From Albugo candida (lineage: Eukaryota > Oomycota > Peronosporomycetes > Albuginales), in the NCBI GenBank assembly GCA_040437565.1, contig JBDOQK010000012.1, positions 434,001 through 498,000 of the forward strand: 64,000 nucleotides of DNA, written 5' to 3'. Positions 1 through 10,649 of this stretch are shown piece after piece; position 1 is the first letter of the stretch; each line of letters begins with the position of its first letter. Below the pieces are notes generated by a model. The model saw only the letters and a list, made by a program, of their open reading frames with translations. It did not search any database and had not been told where the DNA came from. Made by a program: the position numbers and the translations under genes.

Positions 1-1
1 T

Positions 2-889
2 CAAAAACTGAGAGAATCAGAAGCTTTATCACAAGCTTCCGATTTTGAAAATCAATTGTTGGCGCAAAAACAGATTTTGAAGCAAACAGAGCAGAAAATG
101 CACAAAATGGAACAGGAGATGGATAATAGTCATCGTGTCAACCAGCAGGAGAAGGATGAAGAGGTCCAGAACGTCGTTACCGAATGGAAGATGAAGTTGG
201 GGCAAGTTGAGATGGAATCGAGTCGCTTGGAGGATGAAAACCAGGCTCTGAAAACGCAGATTGAACATCTTCGTGTGGAGATGGGTCGAGGCGACGAATC
301 CAACAGTGCTGTTGTAACTGAAGCTTCTCTATTTGGTGAAGATTCAGGCGCCGATTTTGAGAATTCCCAGAGGCTTTTTGACCGAATTGAGCTGTTACAG
401 CAACGTGTACATGAATTGGAACAAGAGAAATTCGCTCGTGTGCAACAAGAACTCGAAGGAACGGGCATTTCTGATTTTCATCGCGGGAACAATATCGGTC
501 ACGATGAAAAAGCGACTGAATTGGAGAAAGAGCTTGCCGATCAACGAGCTCTAGTGAGGTCGCTAACAGATCAATTGGCTCAAGCGAGCTTACCGAATTC
601 GAATGAGGATACACGACGCTTTGTTTTATTGTACAAAGACGTTGTCAATGACATGTTTTTCCGGATCCAAGATGCAATCGAAACTAGTCGAACAGATAGT
701 GAGATGGACGATGATACGAGCCAGCAGATATCTGCTCGGATACGCAAAGTGATGAAGCAAAGCACTCGAGAATTGATGCAGCGACTCGAATCTAAAGTTG
801 TTCCCGAGCCTTCTGATACGAAAGTATCGGATGGTTCATTGAACGTCAGACACGGAGCCGAGAACTTGGACATCAATGATGGAAGCTAG
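2..889 (+). CDS. Coiled-coil protein, C-terminal part (possibly FKBP15-like)
   Basis: The reading frame is open from base 2, so the 5' end lies outside the window; about 295 residues are visible. The first two thirds is heptad-rich, full of Glu, Gln, Lys and Leu, as in a long coiled coil. The last 100 residues form a compact block that includes YKDVVNDMFFRIQDAIE and, after an acidic stretch, IRKVMKQSTRELMQRLE. A similar order (a VMN..F motif after a coiled coil, then a second helix) occurs near the end of FKBP15/WAFL proteins, which act in early endosome and actin traffic. That match is from memory and weak, and the FKBP domain itself would lie outside the window. The stop codon is at 887-889. 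It could equally be another coiled-coil scaffold. Confidence 0.6.
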   Translation, partial: QKLRESEALSQASDFENQLLAQKQILKQTEQKMHKMEQEMDNSHRVNQQEKDEEVQNVVTEWKMKLGQVEMESSRLEDENQALKTQIEHLRVEMGRGDESNSAVVTEASLFGEDSGADFENSQRLFDRIELLQQRVHELEQEKFARVQQELEGTGISDFHRGNNIGHDEKATELEKELADQRALVRSLTDQLAQASLPNSNEDTRRFVLLYKDVVNDMFFRIQDAIETSRTDSEMDDDTSQQISARIRKVMKQSTRELMQRLESKVVPEPSDTKVSDGSLNVRHGAENLDINDGS

Positions 890-1097
890 AAGCCTTCAAA
901 GCGTTTGGAATGCGTTATATAACCGCTGAACATCGTGTTTGCTGGCTAGTGTGTGTATTACGATACAAGTACAACAAGATTGATCTCATTGAGCTCATAT
1001 CTCACTCTTCTTTGTACTCATCGCCCATGGTTTCCTCTATCGTTCCCTTCAATTCGAGCCTATAGAACCCAAAGTATGAGAAGCGCTTTCATCGGAC

Positions 1098-1843
1098 TTA
1101 TTCAAGCTGACCCCACCGGATTTCTGTGACGTCGTCACCTTGAAGCACATCTTTGAGAAATCTAGCTTCTACCCGCATTTGAACCATTTCCAAAGCTCCA
1201 CGTAAAACACCACAGAGAATATTAGAGTACCAAAGCTCTCCATAAGCGCTGGGAGGCAATTCCACAAATTCTAAGTACACTTTTAGATCCCGCCAATGCT
1301 CACATTTGATGAAAACCTGTCAATGGATTGTCGTGAATCAATAAACTGCACACACTGTTCTCACTGTTCCAATTGGACACTTCGGTCGTTATGCCCAAAA
1401 ACATTTTAAATGCAACTTTTGAAATGACATCTGCGGTTTCTTTAAAATCGGTGCATGAAGTAACGCCGGATTTTGCGAGGAATTCATCGATGAGGCGAAT
1501 GCCGATGTTATATCCCCTGTAGAAGGCATTAGAAGGTTTTTGACAAAAGATATGAATTGGATTTGACTTTACATTTGATCAAGCTGCTGATTGACAGCTT
1601 TGAGATCTTCGTAGTCTTTTATGAGCTGTGGAAATACGCCTAAAGTTCAATTGTGGCGAGCGTAAATCTTTCCGTTGTACCTGTGTGACCATTGCGCCAT
1701 AAGTGAGCGCGAAAAATTCACCATTCTACTTTGATGATCATGAGGAAGATATTTGGTAGGTGAGTGTAGTGGAAACGCACCACTTTGGCTGCTTTATTCC
1801 ACGCGAGCTCGCCAATTCGCTGTATTGGCTTTGCATTTGACAT
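1098..1843 (-). CDS. BET3: TRAPP complex subunit Bet3/TRAPPC3
   Basis: Five exons (1843-1781, 1725-1681, 1625-1573, 1516-1317, 1279-1098) join in phase to give 180 residues, the same length as human TRAPPC3 as I recall it. Family signatures follow in order: FFALTYGAMVTQ, IKDYED, GYNIGIRLIDEFLAKSGV, CTDFKETADVISKVAFKMFLGI and, near the end, ILCGVLRGALEMVQM with VTEIRW. Bet3 is the palmitoyl-binding core of TRAPP, the Rab1/Ypt1 exchange factor and tether for ER-to-Golgi traffic. A Cys stands in the expected acylation region (GVTSCTDF). The introns are 55, 55, 56 and only 37 nt. The ATG at 1843 is followed by MSNAKPIQRIGELAWNKAAK, a normal Bet3 N-terminus. The next gene starts about 85 bp away on the other strand. 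Confidence 0.95.
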
Positions 1844-1928
1844 CGATTCCACTTACTGCATTTCGCAATAGTTTACATCTCTTTGGTTAGGATTGCATGA
1901 ATAGACTCTCATGTTTGTTTATTTACGA

Positions 1929-2144
1929 ATGGATGCAAGTGCTCGTGCGAAGTTCTTTTCGAGGCAGCATCTCAAATAAAACGCTGAAGAGGCTCAAGTA
2001 ACTACATCGCGTTACTTGCGCAAAGCGGCAATATTGGGAGATATTGTCCTGCAGGGTTTAGATCATACGTTGCGCTCCACCAAATTGGATGATTTCTGCA
2101 AAAGTGTAGCTGACCCTTATCTTACGAGGCTGCATGTCATATAG
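1929..2144 (+). CDS. Small spliced gene, unrecognised
   Basis: Exon 1 (1929-1938) starts MDA. A 51-nt GT..AG intron (1939-1989) removes an in-frame TAA, and exon 2 (1990-2144) continues KAQVTTSRYLRKAAILGDIV and ends LTRLHVI before TAG. The product would be about 54 residues, or 60 if translation starts at the in-frame ATG at 1911. The sequence is amphipathic and soluble-looking, with no signal peptide or membrane segment. It lies divergent to Bet3 and tail to tail with NAT9, about 130 bp from the NAT9 stop. I do not recognise a family. The evidence is only the open frame, the plausible intron and the neat fit between two sure genes. Confidence 0.35.
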
Positions 2145-2275
2145 AGTAGATCGCTTCCGCTTTGGTCATGTCCATATTCGTTGTCATGTGGCTGAGAAGA
2201 ATGAAGAGAGGAAATGATACTTGTGGTAGAAAGAAAGGAATGAGTTTTTACTTTGCTGTAGGTTCTATCGGGAAA

Positions 2276-3281
2276 TTAGTCAACAGCTTCCACCAGGGTC
2301 ACTGCGTTCTTCAATGTCGGATTTTCTTGAAGAATGGTTGAATCAATGATTACTCTTGTTGATTGCATGATTTCTTGGGCGATTCGAGCTTTCCAAATAG
2401 TGTTATTTTTCAGTGCAAACTCGTACTCATATTCTTCAAAAGCTGCAACATAGTTGCACTGGATGTAACCAAGGCTATGCGATGTAGCAATGAAAACGGT
2501 GTAAATAAACTCGAAAAGGCCTTACTTTTCAAACAGCTTCATAGAAGGCTTGTTATTCCTATGAATCTTGCAGTAAAATCGCGATGCGTTCAATCGCGTT
2601 ACGGCTGTTAATGTAAAGTACGAGTCAACAAGCCCAGCATTACAATTAGAAGCGAACCAAATGCCATCATGATTTCCACAGCTTCTCTTCCACATCCTTG
2701 CCGCCGATGTGACTCATTGGCGATCATAATTTCGATCTCACAATTCGCGCTGTCTTCATAATCGTTGAAGAAGAGATTTACATCTCCTATCATTCCTATT
2801 GAAGTGATTGAGTGAGGAAGCTTGGAGGTGTGGACATTATACGGGTAAAAGTACGATCAATCGCATCTTGGCTGGTATGTGATTCTAGATCATCTGAACT
2901 TCTATGCAGTACAATGAAGGTACATTCTACATGGATCGGTACTTGGCATGTAAACTCCATATCATGAGACGTTATACCGCACTCTTTGGATCTTCCCGCC
3001 ACGAAATTTGCATCGCATACTCCTCATCGAGTGTCAAAGGCTCCGAGGCAGTACATTCTACGTACGGATTGGGTAATAATAATCGAGCGTTGATTGGCTA
3101 AAATCACTTGTACCTCGTAAGTGTGGATCGGTCATCCATTCGTGATATTTCGGAACATGCTCTGGCTCATAAGGCACTAGCTCAACACATTTTCCAACCT
3201 GAAATAGATACAAGTATTGGAATGACGCCTTGTACTTATTCCTCATCACTTTACGAATCTCCAAGATGCACACTCTATCAT
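2276..3281 (-). CDS. NAT9: N-acetyltransferase 9 (GNAT fold)
   Basis: Seven exons (3281-3255, 3198-3114, 3057-2983, 2926-2855, 2795-2658, 2604-2526, 2474-2276) join in phase to 224 residues. NAT9 signatures appear in order: VELVPYEPEHVPKYHEWM, ASEPLTLDEEYAMQISWRED, KCTFIVL, MIGDVNLFFNDYED, EIEIMIANESHRRQGCGREA (the GNAT acetyl-CoA-binding loop), and NKPSMKLFEK followed by LGYIQCNYVAAFEEYEYEF. NAT9 is a cytosolic acetyltransferase linked to tubulin in animals; the substrate here is unknown. The first exon, MIECASWRF, is chosen because it gives the same 12-residue lead to the conserved Gly-Lys as in human NAT9. Parts of the complementary strand are also open but are shadows. The TBC gene starts 67 bp away on the other strand, so the two probably share a promoter region. 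Confidence 0.93.
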
Positions 3282-3348
3282 TCTTTCGGGTAATTAAACA
3301 CCGTACGGTGTCGTAAAGTGCGACGTACTCACGAAAAAGTCCGTCTAT

Positions 3349-5842
3349 ATGCAGCAGCGTTCCGATCCCATCCAAAAGCACAAAATACGACGAGATGATG
3401 CTATTCACTCTTTCCATGAGATTGTATTGATATTAGTTAAACAGCGTTATCTAAGGCTTCAAGATGTACTCACCATCGAATGCGTCTCTTCCACTTCTCG
3501 TGCAGTAATAAAACACCATGATCTTTATCGTCTACTACTACGCACCCAAGCCAATTTTCTCCATATACAAAGTCGTACGTGCTTTTGGATGCGATCAATT
3601 CACTCTTATTCACGTGAAACCGAACCTTTTTCCTTCACAAACGTTCTGTATTCATTGGGTTGGCGTCCATCCCTCTATTTGAACGTAAATGCTTCATACT
3701 TGTCTTCCAACAATTACTTACATCTCTCGCTTTTCTGAAGATTCTCGGAATTGCTTCACCTGAGGAGACGACCACGTTACAAAGTACAGGTATTGAAGGT
3801 AAGAGGTTCACTCGTTAGTGACCGGCAACGTGCCAAATCGGTCGTACTGTGATAGGAGAAATTGCACGCGATATCGTCCGAACATTTCCGACCAAACCAT
3901 TCTTTGAATCGAAAGGTCAATCTCATCAATCAAAGTGCCGATACGCATATGATCCAATTTTCACTCCGCAGAAGGGCAAAGAAAGCTTCGAAATGTGCTG
4001 AAAGCCATTCTTTCATTTCGTCCTAAAGTTGGCTATTGCCAGGTACATTTTGATAGAGGCTTCCTTTTCCGGGTACAGAGTTTTATTTGAAAATGTGTAA
4101 GGGAATGAATTACGTCGCAGCCATATTTCTACTTTTCCAACACGTCGACCATCCGCTTTGTGACAATGCATCAGAGCTCACTCCGGAAAAAGCGCAAATA
4201 CAAATTGATGGTCAAATCATATCGGACCAAGAATACGTCTTTTGGATTTTAATCGCGCTGATCGACAAGTACGATTACTCAGAAATTTGGAAAGATAAAA
4301 TGCCGGGGTGAAGTAGTCTTTAGCGATACCTGGTGGTAATTGAGAGCTGATGGCTGCGTCCTTTTACAGATTATCGAAATGCATTTATTCTTATTGCAAG
4401 CTCATTGAAAAATATCATCCTGATTTGAAGAAGCATTTATGTGGAATCAATCTGCACCCCAGCTTGTTGGTAGTTCAGGTACAGCAATTGGCCAGTGGAA
4501 AGTATCTGACATCTTGATCATTCAATATCTCTTGCGCTGTAGTGGTTTGTCACTTTATTTTCCAAAGCACTGAGTTTAGAGTCCCTATCTCGCCTATGGG
4601 ACTTGATATTTCTGGAAGGCTGGAAGATGCTTTATCGCATAGCATTGGCAATCACAGCTAAATTGCGTCCACAATTGCTAAAATTGGTGAGAATCAGATC
4701 GGAAGCCTGTGCGAGCTTTGTTGAAACCAATTTGAATATTTAGGATATGGAAGGCTGCAGCAAATTCTTACAAACAAACGCAACGTTATTGCTGGAAGAA
4801 ACTTCATCACAAGAGCTCATCGATTTAGCGCTCTCTTTCAAAGTGACCACTTCCATGCTGGCGGAGCTAGAACAGGAACGACAATTTCGGGTTCGTGCTT
4901 TGATGTCAACACTTGCTGATACGCACGTTCTACAGTGTGTACGTCTTCCAGTATCTTCATATTTGGCAGAACCAACAGAAGCAGCGGAAAGCTTTGAGTG
5001 CACAAGATGAGTTTCTCTTCCCAACCTTTAGTCCAACCAGCTTCAACGATGATACCATAACGTCAGCAGATATGATTGTTTGTGAATTACGCCGATTGGA
5101 CCATATCACGGAGCAAGACAGTCTTATTTTTCGGTCCAAGATCGAAGCAGCGGAGAAAAGTATTGCAGCTGCGTCCTCTGCACTCTACAAAATCACGATG
5201 GATTTGATGGAAGTTCAGTTTTCCTTAGAAGAGAAAGAACAAAGCAAGGCACTATCCATCGCTCAATTTGAATCATTTTTGACCTATTCCGTTACCGACG
5301 CGTGCTCCATACGCCCGACATCAGCTCAACCAATCGATCGGTTCGGGAACGCTTTTCACAAAAGTTTCATCGGCCAATCCATTTCCTCCACTTTGAGCGT
5401 CTCACGTGTCGAAATAGCTTCGTCCTCGTTCATCTCATCCCTCACAAAGCGTATTCAGGCCACTGCATCATCATTGTGGCAATTCAATGCGATATCGCAT
5501 TCGACAGCAAGCCCTTCAGCAGACTCTGCACACATCTTAGAACAAAATCATGGTGAAAATGAGGTCGAAATGAAATTGGAATATCTGAAGATCCTTGTGC
5601 CACATTTAGCAGCTGATCTGATTGTCCTCCGTCGGAGAATACACCAAACGACATATGAAATACATAATTTGAAAGAAGTGTATCGGGTCCTCATGCAAAA
5701 GTATCAACATGCAATTGTGGAATTAGAAGAGCAGCAGTATTACAAAAAATGTTTGTCGAAACAATTATTTCAATGCATATCAGAGCACGACGTGCGACAA
5801 TATGACAAATGGAGTTCAATGATCGCTTCTAATGAGCGATAG
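3349..5842 (+). CDS. TBC-domain Rab GTPase-activating protein with coiled-coil tail
   Basis: Nine exons are inferred (3349-3684, 3741-3798, 3856-3915, 3972-4042, 4102-4307, 4370-4478, 4543-4686, 4744-4938, 4970-5842), giving 683 residues in one phase. TBC motifs run in order: EIARDIVRTFPTKPFF (Arg finger region, motif IxxDxxRT), KVGYCQGMNYVAAIFLLF (the YxQ glutamine-finger motif), FWILIALIDKYDY, MPGL, HPSLLVVQWFVTLFSKALSL and LIFLEGWKMLYRIALAI. Both catalytic fingers are therefore present, so it should stimulate GTP hydrolysis on a Rab; which Rab cannot be told. The last 290 residues are rich in coiled coil. The intron at 4939-4969 is only 31 nt. Exon 1 is the least certain part: it is the longest open frame and joins by a good donor at 3685, but the complementary strand is also partly open there. 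Confidence 0.85.
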
Positions 5843-5977
5843 AGAGCTGTTTTAATTTAGGCGTAGTGTACAGTATCGTAATGCAAAGGTTCTGATACAT
5901 CATAACGAGCCGACTACGCAGACGCCGCAAGGGGCAGAGCCTCACAATCAATTAAACAGTAGAACATTAGATCGATG

Positions 5978-6060
5978 AATTGAGGCAGCGCATATAATCA
6001 CACCCCCTTGAATTATTCTCAAGATCATTCCGTATCAATTCCACCAATCACGTAATAATT
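5978..6060. repeat. Left terminal inverted repeat of the MULE
   Basis: Imperfect inverted partner of 7200-7288. Shared blocks include GAGGCAGCGCATATAATCAC, TATTCTCA and ACCAATCACGTAATAAT. Directly inside it, 6066-6092 is an inverted copy of coding sequence found at 6990-7018, described as a separate finding. Confidence 0.8.
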
Positions 6061-6112
6061 TATAGTCGCGGAGAGTGATGTCAATAGCTTTCAACCTCAA
6101 AGGCATAACTCT

Positions 6113-7059
6113 CTACTCAGTAGATGTTCGCCTAGGTTTTAGGCAGGTTCGCTTATTATGCCCTTCCTGTTTGCAGTTCTTGCATTTCCGCTTTGGTTGC
6201 TGTGATGCTTCAACATCCTTAAAAAATGATGGGTCCCGGCGCGTTGAACGCTGCGACCCTGAAAGGTGACGACCGCATGTACGAACTTTATTTGGTTTGT
6301 CAACTTCGGAATTTTCCGCAGGAATCAAGCCCACCAGTGCTGTCTGTAGCTGCTTTTGTTGGTGCGGATCCATTTCTGCATGGCGACGCACAATTGATTT
6401 GATTGTGTTTTCGAATACGTGTCCCACTGGTGCAGGAGCTTGCAAGTCCAATAGAGCTTCAATAGGTCGACGTCCTTTGAGTGTGATGTTTCGCTCCTAG
6501 TCATGTGCACACTTTTAGTTTTGGTTGCTAGATGCGCTCCACCAGAAAGGACTTTGACTACCTTTTGCTTGCTGTTTTGTATATCCTTCCTGACAGCCAG
6601 ACAGCCTGAATCGTTCTGGCGGAGGGTTGCTAGAATTACGCGCGGAGATACGCCAGCTTTGATCATATTTGCGACCATCTTCTCCTGCTCGGAATTAAGC
6701 GCTATGTTTCTCGTGTAGGCCGATGCATCAGTAGCGGTATCATGTCCATGATGTTCGCCGTTTGTAACCACAAGGTTCCATTTGTAACCCAAATTTGGGT
6801 GTTCTGGATCGTTGACCCGTTGAATAACAGCCTTCCATGTACAGCCGGTTTTGATCGTCGAAGTCTTTCGTAGGCCACTTCCCGATTTCTCATAGCGTCC
6901 CCCGTGCACGCATCCCAGCCAAACCTTTCGGATTTCGCCCGTTTTGCTTTTCTTTGAGCGAGCGCGACTCACAGCGTACCCGTGAAGTTTAGCAAAGCTT
7001 TTGACATCACTCTCCGCGACTTCGAGGCAGGAATAGGACGCGTTTAATGAATTTTGCAT
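6113..7059 (-). pseudogene. MULE transposase remnant (FAR1-type N-terminus plus CCHC C-terminus)
   Basis: From 7059 the minus strand encodes a FAR1-like DNA-binding region: KSFAKLHGYAVSRARSKKSK, WLGCVHGGRY, STIKTGCTWKAVI and KWNLVVTNGEHHGHDTATDA. The pattern (Cys..Cys, then W.L....HNH-like HHGH) is that of Mutator/FAR1 proteins. This ORF runs on to 6325 but changes to nonsense near 6500. From about 6475 to 6113 a second minus-strand frame gives the transposase C-terminus, with RRDPSFFKDVEASQQPKRKC and the zinc knuckle CKNCKQEGHNKRTC (CX2CX4HX4C). The DDE catalytic core and SWIM finger that normally lie between are absent. It cannot make an active transposase; at most it is a non-autonomous copy. 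Confidence 0.85.
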
Positions 7060-7084
7060 TGTGGTGAATGCGTGATGGATGTCA

Positions 7085-7288
7085 GGGAACGTCGTTGAAG
7101 AATTGGAATCAATGAATATTATAATAAATATTACGATTGGCAGACTTGATACGGAATGTGTTCATCGGCTTTATATTATAATAATTACCTGATTGGTAGA
7201 ACTGGTACGAAATGATCGTATTGGCTCCTGACTTGAGGGGGTGTGAGAATAGCTACAGGGGTGTGTGATTATTTGCGCTCCCTTAATT
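7085..7288. repeat. Right terminal inverted repeat of the MULE with a subterminal tandem duplication
   Basis: The outer part (about 7200-7288) pairs with the left end. The inner part holds two diverged copies of a roughly 55-bp unit: each has an AT-rich ATATTATAATAA block, then ATTACGATTGGCAGACTTGA or ATTACCTGATTGGTAGAACT, then a GGTACG/GATACG and TCGT/TCGG tail. Only one such unit is seen at the left end, so this side has grown by tandem duplication. Confidence 0.65.
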
Positions 7289-7492
7289 GATGACTATAAA
7301 CGTCTAACATTACAGCACAGTGATATACATTTTAAGTTAAGGACCATCAAAGTATCACTAGCAAATATCGAAGCGGAGCCCCAACACTGTTCGACTTTTG
7401 TGAGAATTTCAGAAGCTTGGAATATCTCGAGTACCTTTTTGGTGTTTTGCGTCTGCTGGACAGATCCTTTTGCAAAACTCGAAACGTGTGCA

Positions 7493-10400
7493 ATGACGAT
7501 AATAACAGCTCTTATTTACGCTATAGAATTCTTGATCGTCATATGGTACATCACATTCCCATTGTGCATGGGTCACAAGTCATTTTTTCATTATGAATTT
7601 CATAACTTCTTATCATTTAAGCAGTCATTGGCACTGAATATGGTCATATCACCCGCACGGATCTCATTCTTCACTTATATTCGTACATCGAGCCAACACG
7701 TTCCGGCAACTCGGTGCTTTGTTTTCTTCGCATTTTTGGGCGAGAGCATACTTGCGACGTTTAGCTTATTACAATGTGTGGTGTATTGGGAGAATCCCAA
7801 CAGCTTTGCGCATTATCGAAAGGATGAATGGGCAAACATGTATCTTTGCACGTTATGGGGTCTGATTGCATTTGCAAGTTTGTCCGAGTTGGGGTACATA
7901 TTGAGACTGAATAAAGGAAAAGGTCATGGATTTGAAGAAGGCTTCATGAGAGATATTCTCACGTCCGATTTGACGCATACATTAAAAAAACAAGCAATTT
8001 GGACGAAAAAGTGGACGCAATTGGTTAAACAGTTTAAACGAAAGCAAACGGAGCCCACTTTTGAAGCACTTGTTCGATTATATGCGCACCGAGAAGGTGA
8101 GTGAAACGTTATTTGTATGATGTGAGTTCTTACTCAGCAAGTCGGTAGGCGCAATGAAGCGATTGGATGTCGCGTATGCATGGGATCCGGTAGAGTTTGA
8201 GTTCTATTTGCCACAATTATGCAGCTTTTTGCTTCTCGGCGCTTTCAAACGAGGACCTCAACTCTCGGCCATTCTACTGAGCAAATGCAGCGTGTACGAG
8301 GATACATGGGATAAAATCTGGGTGGATTTCTAATTTTTTCTCGCTTTAGATCACATGTCTTTGCACACAAAATGCTTTGGTATCTCAATTCATATTGTGT
8401 TGGAAATTCGCGTCTAGCACGAGGTGGAAGCATAGAGTACCTTGATGTACTGATTGAGCAGGTGCTGGCTCGAGGCGTTGAACCGGCCCGAGCTATTGAT
8501 GAACTACGATCAGGATCACCATTACAGGAGCAGCATGATAATTCAGCTATCGATATGGTCACTTCCGCTTTTAGTACAAGAGATCCTCAGGCCGGAAACA
8601 TAATGAGGACGCAACAACAGGAAGAAGAAGCGCTTTTACCCGCGAGGGAAGATCATTACCAGACATTTGACGACTTTTTACTTTTGGAAATGGAGCGTGG
8701 AGCAAGTGCTCATATCGACCCTTTCCAACGCGAGACGACGTTCCTCGAAGCACTGATTAAAATCTCATCGAGTTTGCTGAGTGTTCCCTACCGATCTCGG
8801 AACGATAAGGTACGTAAATGTCGCGTTGTCGTAGCACGTTAGGGAGTTATTTTGAGTTGAGTAGCTACATGAGTGGCTCAGCAATATACAGTCCGAGTAT
8901 CTACCCAGCAATTCGCTGTATCTTCCAGTTGGCAATCCATATCACCGTCTGAAGCGTATCCACGTCACTGAAAGCTTTACATTTTCCACTCGGGTATGCA
9001 GATCGTCCTCTTTTTGAACGAGGATGCACGACTTATCGTATCACGTAGGAGCGTGTGCCTTTTTTATTGTGTGCAGAAGTTGTCGATTATGTATCACCAC
9101 AGCAAAAACATGTTCCGAGGAAGAAAAGTAGCATTTTCGGTGGTCGAACGTTCCCGTTGGGTCTATGGGAGAAGCCTTCTGCTCAGATTGATATTCGTCA
9201 AGGAGACAAGAGCTTGCCCGAAACAGATATATTGGGATTCTGGAGTGAGTCCTGCACAGCGACAAGCCCGCGTTTGCGGCATCTGAAGAGCTCCATCACG
9301 CAGTCATCGGAATTACTGAACGGAATATTTGGAAGTTTGGTTGGGAAAGCACCACAAAAGGAAGCTGCAAACGACACAGAGACCATGACGGATATGAGCG
9401 CAGACAATGAAGCTTGCGTGACGCACCATAAGACGTACGAGTGTGACGTTACTGATCCTCAGGCAGGAAAGACGGATCAGTTCGCCTCTACCATCAACGC
9501 GTACAAAGACGGGCAAACGGATATCACAACCGATGAACTTTGGTCACCTCGCTCTGATATCCTTTCACCTCAATCTCAAGAATCTCAGTCTCCAACATCT
9601 CGTCTTCGCGGGCGTTGTGACAGTACCGACCATCTGCTTCAACAGCTTTTGGAGAGAGATTCCAAATTAGCGGAAGAAGATGACGAAGGTACTCTCACAA
9701 CAAAACGCAGTATTCGTGCGGATCCACCACACGTGATTTTCAAGGAGCGGTGGACAGATAAAGAAGCTCGACTTCGCGTCAATTCTAATTGGGGCCATCT
9801 GCCAGGATGGCGATTACTCCCAGTTATAATCAAAAGCAACGATGACCTCCGACAGGAGCAGTTTGCAGCTCAGCTGATGAAGCAGTTTCATAGAGTGTTT
9901 GAGGAAGCAAAACTCCCGGTCTTTATGCGGCCGTATGATGTTATTGCGATATCGCCTTCTGCCGGTATAGTCGAAGCCATTGCGGACACCATTTCGATCC
10001 ATTCACTTAAGCAAAATGTTCGATTTTACACGACACTTTTGGATTTTTACGTTCATCGATTCGGGGATTCTTCTTCGTCTGAATTCCGCAAAGCAAGAAA
10101 CAATTTCGTATGCAGTATGGCTGCGTACTCCATGGTGTCATACTTGCTGCAGATCAAGGATCGGCATAATGGCAATCTCCTGCTCGATGCTGAAGGTCAC
10201 ATCATTCATATTGATTTCGGGTACATTCTATCCAATAATCCTGGAAATGTGGCGTTCGAAAGCGCGCCTTTCAAGCTTACCAACGAGTTTGTGGAATTGA
10301 TGGGTGGGCCACGCTCCGCTTCATTTCGTCGATTTCGATCGCTATGTGTCCGATCATTCTTGATCGCTCGTAAGTATCGCCATCGTTTCTTGTTGCTTGT

Positions 10401-10608
10401 GGAAATGATGCTGAGTGGAAATGAGCATTTACCCTGCTTTGCGGGCGATCCGAAAGGCACAATGGAACGTTTCGAGTCTCGATTTCAGCCTCAGTTGGAC
10501 ATCAATGCGTGTGAGGACTTTGTCCATGACCTCATCGATGCTTCGCTAAATAATTGGCGCACCAAATGGTATGATAAGTATCAGCGCTGGTGTGTAGGCG
10601 TCTTTTGA
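7493..10608 (+). CDS. Phosphatidylinositol 4-kinase (type III beta-like) with N-terminal membrane region
   Basis: Five exons (7493-8096, 8149-8293, 8350-8809, 8892-8993, 9049-10608) join in phase to 956 residues. Residues 1-200 carry about three hydrophobic helices: ITALIYAIEFLIVIWYITF, then one in the CFVFFAFLGESILATFSLL region, then LCTLWGLIAFASLSELGYIL. Next comes a helical lipid-kinase-unique region (AYAWDPVEFEFYLPQLCSFL, SHVFAHKMLWYLNSYC), a linker with LPVGNPYH and ERVPFLLCAEVVDYVSP, an acidic Ser-rich insert, and the catalytic domain with DDLRQEQFAAQLM, IKDRHNGNLLL (DRHxxN) and HIDFGYIL (DFG). It should phosphorylate PtdIns at the 4-position, for Golgi or secretory traffic. The frame is open upstream to about 7265, next to the MULE, so the true start is uncertain; 7493 is the first in-frame ATG I see. 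The 3' end repeats after the gap at 11941. Confidence 0.88.
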
Positions 10609-10649
10609 GACTTCAGTGATCGAGGATTTATATAAAGATAAAGCATTCT

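Larger units (their letters stand above)
5978..7288 (-). mobile_element. Mutator-like (MULE) DNA transposon, internally deleted
   Basis: A 1.3-kb element bounded by imperfect terminal inverted repeats. The left end reads AATTGAGGCAGCGCATATAA; the complement of the right end reads AATTAAGGGAGCGCAAATAA, and similarity continues for about 75 bp (TCACACCCCC, CCGTATCAATTCCACCAATCA versus CGTACCAGTTCTACCAATCA). Inside, on the minus strand, are the two ends of a MULE transposase with the catalytic core missing. A clear 9-bp target-site duplication was not found; GATG flanks both ends, which is not enough to prove one. The element fills the space between the TBC gene (ends 5842) and the PI4K ORF, so it may have altered or supplied that gene's 5' end. 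Confidence 0.85.

Noticed and set aside
1939-1989. In-frame TAA as a sign of pseudogene or recoding
   Set aside because: A 51-nt GT..AG intron removes it in phase. The in-frame TAG at 19111-19118 is explained the same way.
2144-2370. Plus-strand coding sequence ending SSMSDFLEEWLNQ
   Set aside because: It is the shadow of the last exon of NAT9, whose minus-strand frame matches the family.
3400-3760. Minus-strand gene opposite the start of the TBC gene (frame with YGENWLGCVVVDDKDHGVLL)
   Set aside because: Protein-like, but it needs a one-base change or 20-nt introns to hold together, while the plus frame joins in phase to the TBC domain.
4087-4311. ORF with a signal-like start and QIISDQE, similar to the secreted-protein motif
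   Set aside because: It is exon 5 of the TBC domain (QGMNYVAAIFLLF, FWILIALIDKYDY); the likeness is chance.
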